DNA of 64,000 nt from Catellatospora bangladeshensis (GTDB lineage: Bacteria; Actinomycetota; Actinomycetes; Mycobacteriales; Micromonosporaceae): assembly GCF_016862575.1 (NCBI RefSeq), contig NZ_BONF01000041.1, forward strand, positions 58,241 to 122,240. The letters are read 5' to 3'. The translations under genes were made by a program, and so were the position numbers. Shown here in pieces: positions 1 through 8,391 of this stretch. Below the pieces are notes generated by a model, which saw only the letters and a list, made by a program, of their open reading frames with translations, did not search any database and was not told the origin of the DNA. The first letter of the stretch is position 1, and every line of letters begins with the position of its first letter.

Positions 1-1361
1 GCGTCGCCGTCGGGGAGGGGCTGGCCGGTGCGCCGTGGGCCGACCCGCGCCCCGGCGCGCACGTGGCCCGCGCCGCCGGTCTGCTGGTGTGGAGCGTCGT
101 CGAGCAGGGTCACGCCTGCCCGGTGTCGATGACGTACGCCGCGGTGCCCGCGCTGCGCGCCCAGCCCGACCTCGCCGCGCGCTTCGAGCCGCTGCTCACC
201 TCACGGGAGTACGACCCCGGCCTGCGCGCCCCCGAGGGCAAGCGCGGCCTGCTCGCCGGGATGGGCATGACCGAGAAGCAGGGCGGCTCGGACGTGCGCA
301 CCAACACCACCACGGCGACCCCCGCCACCGACGGCAGCTGGCTGCTGCGCGGGCACAAGTGGTTCACCAGCGCCCCGATGAACGACCTGTTCCTGGTGCT
401 GGCGCAGGCGCCCGGCGGGCTGTCCTGCTTCCTGGTGCCCCGGGTGCTGCCCGACGGCACCCGCAACGTCTTCCGCATCCAGCGCCTCAAGGACAAGCTC
501 GGCAACCGCAGCAACGCCAGCGGCGAGCCCGAGTTCGACGACACCGTCGCCTGGCTCGTCGGCGAGCAGGGCAGGGGAGTCGCGGTCATCATCGAGATGG
601 TGTCGCTGACCCGCCTGGACTCCAGCCTCGGCTCGGCGTCGGGCATGCGTGCCGCGCTGATGCAGGCCGTGCACCACGCCCGGCACCGGCACGCCTTCGG
701 CGGGGCGCTGTACGACAAGCCGCTGATGCGCAACGTGCTGGCCGACCTCGCGGTCGAGTCCGAGGCCGCGACCACGATGGCGATGCGGGTCGCGGGCGCG
801 GTCGACCGGGCCGCGCGCGGCGACGCCGCCGAGCGCGAGTTCACCCGGCTGGCCACCGCGCTGACCAAGTACTGGGTGTGCAAGCGGCAGCCCGCGCTGG
901 TCGCCGAGGCGCTGGAGTGCCTGGGCGGCAACGGGTACACCGAGGACTCCGGCATGCCGCGCCTCTACCGCGAGGCGCCGCTCAACGGCATCTGGGAGGG
1001 TTCCGGCAACGTCAACGCCCTGGACGTGCTGCGCGCGCTGGCCAGGGAGCCGCAGAGCCTGGCCGCGTACGAGCACGAGGTGTCCCTCGGCCTGGGCGGC
1101 GACGGCCGGCTCGACCAGGCGTGGCAGGAGCTGCGCAAGGAGCTGGCCGACCCCGGCGAGCGCGAGCTGCGCGCCCGGCGGCTGGTCGAGCGGATGGCGC
1201 TGGTGCTGCAGGGCTCGCTGCTGGTCCGGCATGCCCCGGCGGCGGTCGCCGACGCGTTCTGCGCCTCCCGGCTCGCGGGCGACCGCGGCCTGGCCTTCGG
1301 CACCCTGCCGCCCGGCCTCGACCTCACCGCGATCCTCGACCGCGTCCCCCCGGCTTCCTGA
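1..1361 (+). CDS. aidB: AidB-type acyl-CoA dehydrogenase, 5' truncated by window edge
   Basis: The reading frame is open from base 3 to the TGA at 1359-1361, so the N-terminus lies outside the window; about 452 residues are present of an expected ~540. The segments GMGMTEKQGGSDV, RLKDKLGNRSNAS, LGGNGYTEDS and IWEGSGN match the E. coli AidB branch of the flavin acyl-CoA dehydrogenases closely. That family has an FAD-binding acyl-CoA dehydrogenase core plus a C-terminal DNA-binding extension and is linked to protection from alkylation damage; some members act as isovaleryl-CoA dehydrogenases. Which activity applies here cannot be told. The next gene ends four bases downstream on the other strand (convergent). 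Confidence 0.92.
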   Translation, partial: VAVGEGLAGAPWADPRPGAHVARAAGLLVWSVVEQGHACPVSMTYAAVPALRAQPDLAARFEPLLTSREYDPGLRAPEGKRGLLAGMGMTEKQGGSDVRTNTTTATPATDGSWLLRGHKWFTSAPMNDLFLVLAQAPGGLSCFLVPRVLPDGTRNVFRIQRLKDKLGNRSNASGEPEFDDTVAWLVGEQGRGVAVIIEMVSLTRLDSSLGSASGMRAALMQAVHHARHRHAFGGALYDKPLMRNVLADLAVESEAATTMAMRVAGAVDRAARGDAAEREFTRLATALTKYWVCKRQPALVAEALECLGGNGYTEDSGMPRLYREAPLNGIWEGSGNVNALDVLRALAREPQSLAAYEHEVSLGLGGDGRLDQAWQELRKELADPGERELRARRLVERMALVLQGSLLVRHAPAAVADAFCASRLAGDRGLAFGTLPPGLDLTAILDRVPPAS

Positions 1362-1364
1362 CCG

Positions 1365-1820
1365 CTACTGGAACGCCGGGTGCTGGGCGAGCAGCAGAAC
1401 GATCCCGGTGGCCAGCGCCAGCAGATGCGCGGTGTACGCCGGACCGAGCGCGGCGCGGTCCGGTGGTGCCACGGCGGTCGTCTTGCCGTCGCCCTTCACC
1501 AGCTCGTCGCCGTCGGACGCTGCGACCAGCCCCGCGTGGAGTCTGGCGGCGCGCTCGCGGTGCTGCTCGATGACCCAGCGGCAGGTGGTGACCATGGCCA
1601 TGCCGAGCACGCCGAGCACCGCCACGGCGATCGCGCTCCACACCAGGGAGCTGCCCGTGGGCAGCCGCGAGCTCGCCTGGTCGGAGAGCATCAGCAGGCC
1701 CAGGATCACCGCGTCCGCGACCAGGCACCCGGCGCTGAACAGCAGGGCCAGCTGGCGGCGGTGCCGGATCTGCGCCTGCTCCTCCAGCCACAGCCGCAGG
1801 TACATCTCACGCTGGTCCAT
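1365..1820 (-). CDS. Three-helix membrane protein, tandem paralogue 2
   Basis: A 151-residue protein starting at ATG 1818-1820 (MDQREMYLRLW). A charged amphipathic N-terminus of about 22 residues precedes two hydrophobic helices (about residues 22-46 and 58-84); a third lies near the C-terminus. It starts five bases after the stop of the upstream gene at 1826, so the two are co-transcribed and probably translationally coupled. Both share the N-terminal pattern YLRLW-EE-A-IR-R followed by LxxxxSAxCLVA, showing they are paralogues born by tandem duplication. I do not recognise the family. The size and topology recall small two-to-three-helix effectors of the PycTM/SLATT type, but no diagnostic motif was seen and the comparison is only topological. 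Confidence 0.72.
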   Translation of the reverse strand: MDQREMYLRLWLEEQAQIRHRRQLALLFSAGCLVADAVILGLLMLSDQASSRLPTGSSLVWSAIAVAVLGVLGMAMVTTCRWVIEQHRERAARLHAGLVAASDGDELVKGDGKTTAVAPPDRAALGPAYTAHLLALATGIVLLLAQHPAFQ

Positions 1821-1825
1821 GGCGC

Positions 1826-2320
1826 TCAGCTCGCCGTCGCGGCGAGCAGGGCGATGAGGCCGCTGAGGAAGACGCCCGAGTGGACGAAGTAGAGGGAGGT
1901 CAGCAGGCCCTGGCCGCTCTGCGGGCGCCGTCCCTGCGGCCGGGGCATGCCGGGCGGGGTCAGCTCCTGCAGCTGCACGTCGACCGGCAGGGGCAGGGTG
2001 CGCTGGAGTTGCGCCGCGCGGCGGTGGTGCTCGGCGACGTCGCGGCGGCACATGGCCACCACCGCCCAGCCCGCGCCGCCCAGTCCCATCAGGGTGAACG
2101 CGGCCGGGACCAGCGCGCCCAGCGCGTCGTCGCGGCCCTCGCCGACCACCGCCAGCAGCGTCAGCCCGAGCAGTAGCCCGGCCGCGACCAGGCATGCGGC
2201 GCTGCACACCGCGGCCAGCAGCAGGCGCTGGCGGATGTCCGCCCGCTCCTCCTGCCACAACCGCAGATACTGATCCTGTTGCACGCCGCTCCGATCCACC
2301 AACGTCAACATCCGCGTCAC
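1826..2320 (-). CDS. Three-helix membrane protein, tandem paralogue 1
   Basis: A 164-residue protein read from GTG 2318-2320 (an internal ATG three codons on, MLTLVDRS, is an alternative). The motif QDQYLRLWQEERADIRQR leads into a long hydrophobic helix (about 31-60), a second helix (about 70-92), a soluble Arg/Gln/Pro-rich stretch and a last helix (about 145-162). It is the upstream member of a two-gene unit with the paralogue at 1365-1820. Function unknown. The conserved amphipathic segment before the first helix is the only shared feature besides the hydrophobic pattern, and suggests a membrane-surface interaction. Confidence 0.72.
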   Translation of the reverse strand: MTRMLTLVDRSGVQQDQYLRLWQEERADIRQRLLLAAVCSAACLVAAGLLLGLTLLAVVGEGRDDALGALVPAAFTLMGLGGAGWAVVAMCRRDVAEHHRRAAQLQRTLPLPVDVQLQELTPPGMPRPQGRRPQSGQGLLTSLYFVHSGVFLSGLIALLAATAS

Positions 2321-2380
2321 GCTAACGGATCCGCCCGCCCCGCGCGGCCCCGTGCCGGCCGCCCGGGGCCGCGCGGGTGG

Positions 2381-2680
2381 TCACATGCCGATGGTGGCGC
2401 CGCCGGCGAAGATGCCGGCCATGGCGCACCAGAGCGCGATCATGGCGATGAACAGGCCGGTCAGGACCCAGCCGATGACGACCGCGGCGGTGGCGAACTC
2501 GACGCCGCGCTCGCCGGTCACGGCGATCTGCTGCTTGGCCTTGCCGCCGAAGTAGATGCCCAGCGGCGGGAGCACGAAGATGGCCAGCACCAGGGCCAGG
2601 ATCGCGTACGTGTTGTACTGCGGCGGCTGCTGGTACGGCGGGTACTGCGGCGGGACGGGCGGCGGCGTCTGGTCGGTCAT
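2381..2680 (-). CDS. Small DUF4190-type membrane protein
   Basis: A 99-residue protein with a Pro/Gln/Tyr-rich cytoplasmic head (MTDQTPPPVPPQYPPYQQ) followed by two hydrophobic helices (about 24-43 and 65-95) joined by a short loop carrying GKAKQQIAVTGERG. This is the usual layout of actinobacterial DUF4190 proteins, whose role is unknown; the loop pattern of Gly, Lys and Arg after the first helix is the family signature as I recall it. The start ATG at 2678-2680 is preceded by a run of AAGGGG, a reasonable ribosome-binding site. Monocistronic by position: the neighbours are 60 bases (downstream) and more than 100 bases (upstream) away. Confidence 0.75.
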   Translation of the reverse strand: MTDQTPPPVPPQYPPYQQPPQYNTYAILALVLAIFVLPPLGIYFGGKAKQQIAVTGERGVEFATAAVVIGWVLTGLFIAMIALWCAMAGIFAGGATIGM

Positions 2681-2796
2681 CTCGGTCCCCTTCTGCGTCT
2701 GCGCTGCACGGTAGAACCCCCGCGCCAGTGCCCGGGCACACCCCGGCGCGGGACCGCGCCGGTCCCGCGCCGGGGCGACCCCCGTCCGCAGTCAGG

Positions 2797-3813
2797 TCAG
2801 ACGGCCTGCCAGTCGTGCTCGTAGCCCTGGTACAGGTAGGTGCGGCTGCTGCCGTTGCGCAGGGTCACCCACGCCTTGCCGTTGCGGCCCGCGGTGACCA
2901 GCACGGCGCCGCCGCCGGCCGGGGACGGGACCGCCGAGTGCTCCCAGTTCGCGCCGACCTGCACGGCCGCGCCGCCGGTCGACGGGGCCGACATGATCTG
3001 CAGCGGGCCGACCTGCGCGTCGGGCTCGTAGCGCGGCCGGGTCTGCTGGGTCCACAGCACCCGCGACGAGTCGGCGGTGAACGCGGGCACCGTCGCGAAG
3101 CCGTCGAGCGTGGCACCGCCGCCGCCGAACGCGGCCGCCCACCACTCCTCGCCGGTGCTCAGCTCCAGCACCGACAGGCAGTCGTCGAAGATGGCCCAGC
3201 ACTCGCCGTTCGGGTACGCGAGCCAGCGGCCGTTGGGCGACCAGGCCACGGCCAGGGAGTCGTGCAGCACGTCGAAGCCGGACGGCAGCACGGCCGCCCG
3301 CGTCTGCTTCTTCGGCAGCCGGTCGGCCAGGCGCTGCGCGGCGGGGGACAGGCGGGTCTCGACCCGGGTCACCGTGGCGCCGACGGCGGCGCCGGGGGCG
3401 GCGAAGTCGGCGATGTAGACGGTCGGGGCGTACACGTTCGGGCCGTACGCGTACGCCAGCTTCGCGCCGTCGGGCGACCAGGCCCCGGCGCCGACGAAGC
3501 CCGACGTGGTCAGCCGCTGCGCGGCCGTGAACGTGTGCGTGGTGCTGCTGTAGTGGCCGTAGTACAGGTCGCCGTGCCGCAGCACGGCCAGCCCGCCGCC
3601 GGGGCCGGGCTGCCAGCGCGGCCACAGGTAGCCACCGCCGGTGGTGGCCTGCCAGACGGCGCCGGACGGCTCGGCGACGAACAGGTTGCCGCCCCGGATG
3701 AATGCGACCTGCCCCGGCGTGCCCGGGCTCACGGCCGCGGCCGACGACGCCGGCACCAGGACCGTCGCGGCGGCCAGGCACAGCCCCACCGCGATGTTGC
3801 GCCACGTCCTCAT
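2797..3813 (-). CDS. Secreted TolB/WD40-like beta-propeller protein
   Basis: A 338-residue protein beginning MRTWRNIAVGLCLAAA, with a Sec signal peptide ending near the Ala-Ser-Ser-Ala-Ala-Ala stretch at about residue 29. The mature part has repeated propeller-type strands: GNLFVAEPSG, LYYGHYSS, GAWSPDGAKLAYAY, VAWSPNGRWLAYP and VPAFTADSSRVLWT. The S-P-D/N-G motifs are typical of PD40/TolB repeats. No catalytic motif is visible, so an extracellular binding or structural role is likeliest. The ATG at 3811-3813 has an AGGAGGGGG ribosome-binding site just upstream, which decides the start. The open frame extends far upstream but lacks a good start and shows shadow composition there. Confidence 0.8.
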   Translation of the reverse strand: MRTWRNIAVGLCLAAATVLVPASSAAAVSPGTPGQVAFIRGGNLFVAEPSGAVWQATTGGGYLWPRWQPGPGGGLAVLRHGDLYYGHYSSTTHTFTAAQRLTTSGFVGAGAWSPDGAKLAYAYGPNVYAPTVYIADFAAPGAAVGATVTRVETRLSPAAQRLADRLPKKQTRAAVLPSGFDVLHDSLAVAWSPNGRWLAYPNGECWAIFDDCLSVLELSTGEEWWAAAFGGGGATLDGFATVPAFTADSSRVLWTQQTRPRYEPDAQVGPLQIMSAPSTGGAAVQVGANWEHSAVPSPAGGGAVLVTAGRNGKAWVTLRNGSSRTYLYQGYEHDWQAV

Positions 3814-3960
3814 GGTTCCCCCTCCTGTCGGACCTGCACGTGCGTCGATGCTATGAGCGCCGCTCCGGGGGAGCTGTCCTCGATTCGATTGGGTTCCATA
3901 TCGGACAGAGTGCTTGGCGCGGCGGTCGGCGTCCCGGCCGCCGTGTGGCAAGATCGCGGT

Positions 3961-4689
3961 ATGGGCAGACCCGCGCAGATCTTCGCCGCGTCCGGCATGC
4001 TGCGGCTGCCGCCGGGCAGCCCGCCGCGCCGGCGCAGCCCGCTGCTGGACCACGCCGTGTCGCTGACCGGCGTGGCGCGGGCGCGGATCTGCTACGTGCC
4101 CACCGCGGTCGGCGACGACCCCGCCGCGATCGCCGCGTTCCACAACGCGTTCTCCGACACCGACCACCGGATCAGCCACCTGCGCCTGTTTCCGCAGCCC
4201 AACCACGGCGGGCTGCGCGAGTTCCTGCTGTCGCAGGACCTGATCTGGGTCAGCGGCGGCAGCGTGGTCAACCTGCTCGCCGTGTGGCGGGCGCACCGGC
4301 TGGACGCGATCCTGCGGGAGGCGTGGGAGGCCGGGGTGGTGCTCGGCGGCGGCAGCGCGGGCAGCATCTGCTGGCACGTCGGCGGCAGCACCGACTCGTT
4401 CTCCGACGACCTGGACCCGGTCACCGACGCGCTGGCCTTCCTGCCGTACAGCAACGGCGTGCACCACGACTACCCGCCGCAGCCGCGCCGCGAGCGGCTG
4501 CACGAGTACATCGGCTCGGGCCTGCTGCCCGCGGGTTACGCCACGGAGGACGGCACCGGCCTGCACTACGTCGGCACCGAGCTGGCCGAGGCGGTCACCT
4601 GCGCCCCGAGCGCCCACGCCTACCGCGTCGAGGCCGATTCCGACGGCCTGGTCACCGAGACGCCGCTCTCGGCGCGCCTGATCGCCTGA
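3961..4689 (+). CDS. Peptidase E (S51) / class I glutamine amidotransferase-like protein
   Basis: A 242-residue cytoplasmic protein. The nucleophile elbow GGGSAGSICWH places the catalytic serine at residue 132; WVSGGSVVNLLAVWR and GVHHDY also match peptidase E/cyanophycinase-type serine peptidases. The E. coli enzyme cleaves Asp-X dipeptides. Here Gly-Gly replaces the usual aromatic/valine before the Ser-Ala-Gly, so substrate preference is open. ATG 3961 is the only credible start. The region between this gene and the divergent propeller gene at 3813 (147 bases) must hold both promoters; no clear consensus element was found there. Confidence 0.85.
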   Translation: MGRPAQIFAASGMLRLPPGSPPRRRSPLLDHAVSLTGVARARICYVPTAVGDDPAAIAAFHNAFSDTDHRISHLRLFPQPNHGGLREFLLSQDLIWVSGGSVVNLLAVWRAHRLDAILREAWEAGVVLGGGSAGSICWHVGGSTDSFSDDLDPVTDALAFLPYSNGVHHDYPPQPRRERLHEYIGSGLLPAGYATEDGTGLHYVGTELAEAVTCAPSAHAYRVEADSDGLVTETPLSARLIA

Positions 4690-4783
4690 CCCACTCCCGG
4701 CGGCCTCCACCCGGCCGCCCGCGGCGGCCCGCGGACCGGGTCGGGAGGGCGTCGTCAGCGGCTTCCCGTGGGTAGCGCGGCTG

Positions 4784-4848
4784 AAGATCGCTATCCCGTG
4801 TCCAAACCTGCGGTGTAGCCACACTTCTCGACACGAGACGGCGATCAT
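4784..4848. repeat. Dispersed palindromic repeat R1, copy a (65 bp)
   Basis: First of three 65-bp copies (others at 14902-14966 and 54675-54739). Each has 19-base imperfectly complementary ends and a 27-base centre. The left end finishes in GTGTC and the right end begins with GACAC; outer ends carry GATCG and CGATC. The centre starts CCAAACCT and shares GCC-CAC with copy b. This copy lies 95 bases after the peptidase E stop codon and upstream of the amylase promoter. It could fold as a long hairpin and act as a terminator. Confidence 0.8.
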
Positions 4849-4891
4849 CCCCCAAACCGCGTGACTTCCCGTCCCGCGTACCCCCAGAGGT

Positions 4892-4993
4892 TGAAAGGGT
4901 TTTCAGGGGTGGTGTGGCGGGGTCAGGGGCATGCCATAGATGTGTTGGACTCTTTACATGGCTGAAATCTGTTGCTAGCTTTCAGAAACTTTC
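4892..4993 (+). promoter_or_regulatory. Amylase promoter with TGAAA/TTTCA operator array
   Basis: Within 390 non-coding bases before the amylase gene there are several copies of the half-site TGAAA or its complement TTTCA. Positions 4892-4905 form a perfect TGAAA-N4-TTTCA palindrome; 4962-4967 CTGAAA pairs with 4980-4985 TTTCAG; 4985-4993 reads GAAACTTTC. A plausible promoter is TTTACA at 4953-4958, 17 bases, then TAGCTT at 4976-4981. The operators overlap the -10 region, as expected for a LacI-family repressor of a glycosidase gene. GAAA-N-TTTC operators are known for actinobacterial sugar regulators of this class; the regulator itself is not in the window. Confidence 0.5.
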
Positions 4994-5079
4994 AATCGCC
5001 TTGCGCAAGAACGGTGGCCGCCGCCGCTCCACATGAGCGTCCTCCGTCGATGGCGCACGGCCGCGTGTGAGGAGTCGTC

Positions 5080-7521
5080 GTGAGCGCAACTCGTCGTGCT
5101 CGCGCCCGGTGGGGAGCAACGCTGCTCGCCCTGACCGGTCTCGTCGCGAGCCTGGTCCCGCTGCTGACGTTGCCCGCGTCGGCCGCCAGCACCGTCACCG
5201 TCTTCTACCGCCCGAACACGAGCTGGACGACGGTCAACATCCACTACGCGCCCACCGGCGGCTCCTGGACCGCCGTGCCCGGCGTGGCCATGGACACCGC
5301 CTGCACCGGCTGGCGTAAGAAGACCATCGACCTGGGCACCGCCACCGGGCTGCAGGTGGTTTTCAACAACGGCTCGGGGACCTGGGACAACAACGGGGGA
5401 GCCAACTACGCCCTGGGCACGGGCAATGTCACCGTGTCCGGCGGGGTGAAGGGCACCGGCGACCCGTGCGCCACCGCGAGCCCGTCGCCGTCGCCCTCGG
5501 CGTCGCCGTCCGCGTTACCCTCGCCGTCCGCGTCGCTGGCGCCCTCGCCGTCGCCGAGCACCCCGCCGCCCGCCACCACCGGCACCATGCTGGGCGGCGA
5601 CCCGCGCAAGGACTCGATCTACTTCGTGATGACGGCGCGTTTCTACGACGGCGACGCCTCGAACAACCGCGGCGGCAGCCAGCACACGAAGTCCGGCAAC
5701 GCCGCGAACAACGACCCCATGTTCCGTGGGGACTTCTCCGGCCTGATCGCCAAGCTCGACTACATCAAGGCGCTCGGCTTCTCCGCCGTCTGGATCACGC
5801 CGGTGGTGCTCAACCGGTCCGACTACGACTACCACGGCTACCACGGCTACGACTTCTTCCGGGTCGACGCCCGCCTGGAGTCGCCCGGCGCGAGCTACCA
5901 GCAGCTCATCGACACCGCCCACGCCAAGGGCCTGAAGATCTACCAGGACGTGGTCTACAACCACACCTCCCGCTGGGGCGCCAAGGGCCTGTTCACGCCG
6001 AAGGTGTACGGCGTGCGCGACACCCAGTGGAGCTGGTACTACGACGTGCCCAACCCGTCGTTCACCTACGACGGCCTGTCCGTCGAGCCGAACTCGGGCA
6101 AGAGCTACTACACCGGCGACCTGTGGTCGACCCCGGAGCCGGCGGGCAACACCTGCCGCAACTGGGGGGTGTTCACCGGCAGCTACAGCGCCGAGGGCTA
6201 CAAGGTCTACAACTGCCAGTGGCCCAGCCCCACCTCGGGCATGTTCCCGAGCAACCTGTTCCACCAGTGCTGGATCGGCAACTGGGAGGGCGAGGACGCG
6301 CGCAGCTGCTGGCTGCACGAGGACCTGGCCGACCTCAACACCGAGAACGCGGCGGTGCAGCAGTACCTGATCGACGCGTACAACCGGTTCATCGACATGG
6401 GGGTGGACGGGTTCCGGATCGACACCGCCGTGCACATCCCGCGGGTCACCTGGAACCGGCGCTTCCTGCCGGCCCTGGAGAACAAGCTGATCAGCAAGTA
6501 CGGCGCGGCCAAGGCCAAGGACTTCTACGTCTTCGGCGAGGTCGCCGCGTTCGTCAACGACAAGTGGAACCGCGGCTCGGTCAACCACTCCGCCCAGTTC
6601 TTCACCTGGAAGGAGCGCGCGACCTACAGCGCCGACGACGCCACGGCCGCGATCGAGCAGTTCAACTACGAGAACAACCTGGGCACGGGCAACCAGCCCA
6701 CCAGCACCAACGCGTTCCTGCAGGGCAACGTCTACCACGCGCCCGACAAGTCGAAGTTCTCCGGCATGAACATCATCGACATGCGCATGCACATGAACTT
6801 CGGTGACGCGCCCAACGCGTTCTGGAACGGCAAGGACTCCGACGACAGCGTCAACGACGCCACCTACAACGTGGTGTACGTCGACTCGCACGACTACGGG
6901 CCGAACAAGTCGAGCACCCGCTACGCCGGGGGCACCGACGCCTGGGCCGAGAACGTGTCGCTGATGTGGACGTTCCGGGGCGTGCCGACGCTGTACTACG
7001 GCTCCGAGATCGAGTTCCAGGCCGGCAAGCAGATCGACTGCGGGCCGAGCTGCCCGCTGGCGAACACCGGCCGGGCGTACTACGGCGCGAACCTGGAGGG
7101 CAGCGTCACCGCCGCCGACTTCGGCGTGGTGTCCAGCGCCTCCGGCGCGGTCGCCACGACGCTCGGCAAGCCGCTGGTCAAGCACGTGCAGCGGCTCAAC
7201 CAGATCCGCCGCGCGGTCCCGGCGCTGCAGATGGGGCAGTACTCCACCGAGGGCGTCACCGGCCAGATGGCGTTCAAGCGCCGCTACACCAGCGGCACGG
7301 TGGACAGCTTCGCGCTGGTCACCGTCTCCGGCACCGGCACGTTCACGGGCATCCCGAACGGCGTCTACACCGACGCCGTCACCGGGACGTCGGTCACCGT
7401 CACCAACGGGACCCTGACCGCGACCGTGTCCGGCAAGGGCAACCTGCGGGTGTACGTGCTCAGCCTGCCCGGCAACCCGGCCCCCGGGAAGGTCGGCACG
7501 GACACCGCCTGGGCGCGCTGA
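5080..7521 (+). CDS. Secreted alpha-amylase, CBM25-linker-GH13
   Basis: An 813-residue secreted starch-degrading enzyme. It starts at GTG 5080 with GAGGAG upstream. A Sec signal peptide ends at Ala-Ser-Ala near residue 36. Residues 38-127 form a CBM25-like starch-binding domain (NIHYAP, VPGVAM, TWDNNGGANY). A Ser/Pro linker spans about 132-166. The GH13 catalytic domain follows, with region I DVVYNH (290-295), nucleophile Asp448 in GFRIDTAVH, acid/base Glu487 in FGEV, and His604-Asp605 in VDSHD. About 100 C-terminal residues form the all-beta domain. A single-gene unit, probably induced by malto-oligosaccharides through the operator array upstream and ended by the hairpin at 7533. Confidence 0.95.
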   Translation: MSATRRARARWGATLLALTGLVASLVPLLTLPASAASTVTVFYRPNTSWTTVNIHYAPTGGSWTAVPGVAMDTACTGWRKKTIDLGTATGLQVVFNNGSGTWDNNGGANYALGTGNVTVSGGVKGTGDPCATASPSPSPSASPSALPSPSASLAPSPSPSTPPPATTGTMLGGDPRKDSIYFVMTARFYDGDASNNRGGSQHTKSGNAANNDPMFRGDFSGLIAKLDYIKALGFSAVWITPVVLNRSDYDYHGYHGYDFFRVDARLESPGASYQQLIDTAHAKGLKIYQDVVYNHTSRWGAKGLFTPKVYGVRDTQWSWYYDVPNPSFTYDGLSVEPNSGKSYYTGDLWSTPEPAGNTCRNWGVFTGSYSAEGYKVYNCQWPSPTSGMFPSNLFHQCWIGNWEGEDARSCWLHEDLADLNTENAAVQQYLIDAYNRFIDMGVDGFRIDTAVHIPRVTWNRRFLPALENKLISKYGAAKAKDFYVFGEVAAFVNDKWNRGSVNHSAQFFTWKERATYSADDATAAIEQFNYENNLGTGNQPTSTNAFLQGNVYHAPDKSKFSGMNIIDMRMHMNFGDAPNAFWNGKDSDDSVNDATYNVVYVDSHDYGPNKSSTRYAGGTDAWAENVSLMWTFRGVPTLYYGSEIEFQAGKQIDCGPSCPLANTGRAYYGANLEGSVTAADFGVVSSASGAVATTLGKPLVKHVQRLNQIRRAVPALQMGQYSTEGVTGQMAFKRRYTSGTVDSFALVTVSGTGTFTGIPNGVYTDAVTGTSVTVTNGTLTATVSGKGNLRVYVLSLPGNPAPGKVGTDTAWAR

Positions 7522-7532
7522 CCCGGCGGCAC

Positions 7533-7568
7533 GCGGGCCGCGGGCGGACCTTTCCGCCCGCGGCCCGC
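7533..7568 (+). terminator. Hairpin after amylase gene
   Basis: A perfect 16-base inverted repeat (7533-7548 with 7553-7568) around the loop CCTT starts 11 bases after the amylase stop. No T-tract follows, as is common in high-GC actinobacteria. Confidence 0.7.
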
Positions 7569-7710
7569 ACCGTCCGGACGCAGAAGTTGTACGGTCGGAT
7601 ATGTGACCGTCCGACAACGACTCTGACCAGGTAAGACGTCGGGACGGGCGGCCCGCGGCGCGGACGGGTGCGGCGCGGGCACTGGCTCTCAGTGGCGCGC
7701 TCGTCGCACA

Positions 7711-8391
7711 ATGCTGATCATGCGTTGGTTCGGACCGCGGCGCCCTGTCCGCCCCGCGGAGGCAGCCTGGCTCGACACGTCCCTGGCGTGGCTGTCGGCG
7801 GAGTTCGGGCGGGACCCGCTCAAGCCGCCGCCGGTACGCCCCGCCGACCTCGTCCCCGAGGGCTACCGCGGGGACGTGCAGGAGGCGCGCACCCTGCTCG
7901 ACGCGGTGTGCGTGCGCATGGGCGTCGACCCGGTCCGGGTCGAGCTGGAGCTGCACGCCGGGCCGCTGCCCGAGGAGCACCACCGGGTGCGGGCCGGGCA
8001 CCCGGTGATCGCGGTCGGCTTCGGGCACGCCGCCGCGCCCGTGCCGCTGATCGCCACCATCGCCCACGAACTCGCGCACGTGCTGCTGCTCGGCGACGGG
8101 CGCATCGCCGCGGACCAGCCGGACTCCGAGCGGCTGGCCGACCTCGTCACCGTCTACTTCGGCCTCGGCGTCTTCGGCGCGGCCACGGCGGTGCGGTGCG
8201 CACGGCGCCGCCCCGGGATGAACCTGCCGCTGTACGCGTACGCGCTGGCGCACTACGCGTGGCAGCGCGGCGAGCCCGACCCGGAGTGGGCCGCCGACCT
8301 GCGTCTCACCACGCGGCTGCGGCTGCGCCGGGGCCTGCGGCACCTGGCCTACCGCGCGGCGGCCGACCCGGCCTCGGCCCACTCGCTGTAG
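7711..8391 (+). CDS. HExxH-motif (zincin-like) protein of unknown role
   Basis: A 226-residue protein with no signal peptide. His119-Glu-Leu-Ala-His123 is an HExxH zinc motif, and Glu140 in DSERLADL sits 17 residues later, in the place of a third ligand of gluzincin-type metallopeptidases. The rest is Arg/Ala/Leu-rich helices. It is probably a cytoplasmic or membrane-associated zinc protein; I do not recognise a named family. ATG 7711 and ATG 7720 are both possible. The last 43 bases overlap the convergent Nudix gene. About 140 bases between the amylase hairpin and this gene hold only an inverted repeat (GTCGGA/TCCGAC, 7594-7615) that could be an operator. Confidence 0.7.
   Translation: MLIMRWFGPRRPVRPAEAAWLDTSLAWLSAEFGRDPLKPPPVRPADLVPEGYRGDVQEARTLLDAVCVRMGVDPVRVELELHAGPLPEEHHRVRAGHPVIAVGFGHAAAPVPLIATIAHELAHVLLLGDGRIAADQPDSERLADLVTVYFGLGVFGAATAVRCARRRPGMNLPLYAYALAHYAWQRGEPDPEWAADLRLTTRLRLRRGLRHLAYRAAADPASAHSL

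Noticed and set aside
5484..5580. Possible CRISPR-like repeats
   Set aside because: Repeated Ser-Pro codons in the amylase linker; the kinase and cellulase linkers show the same pattern. No spacers or cas genes.
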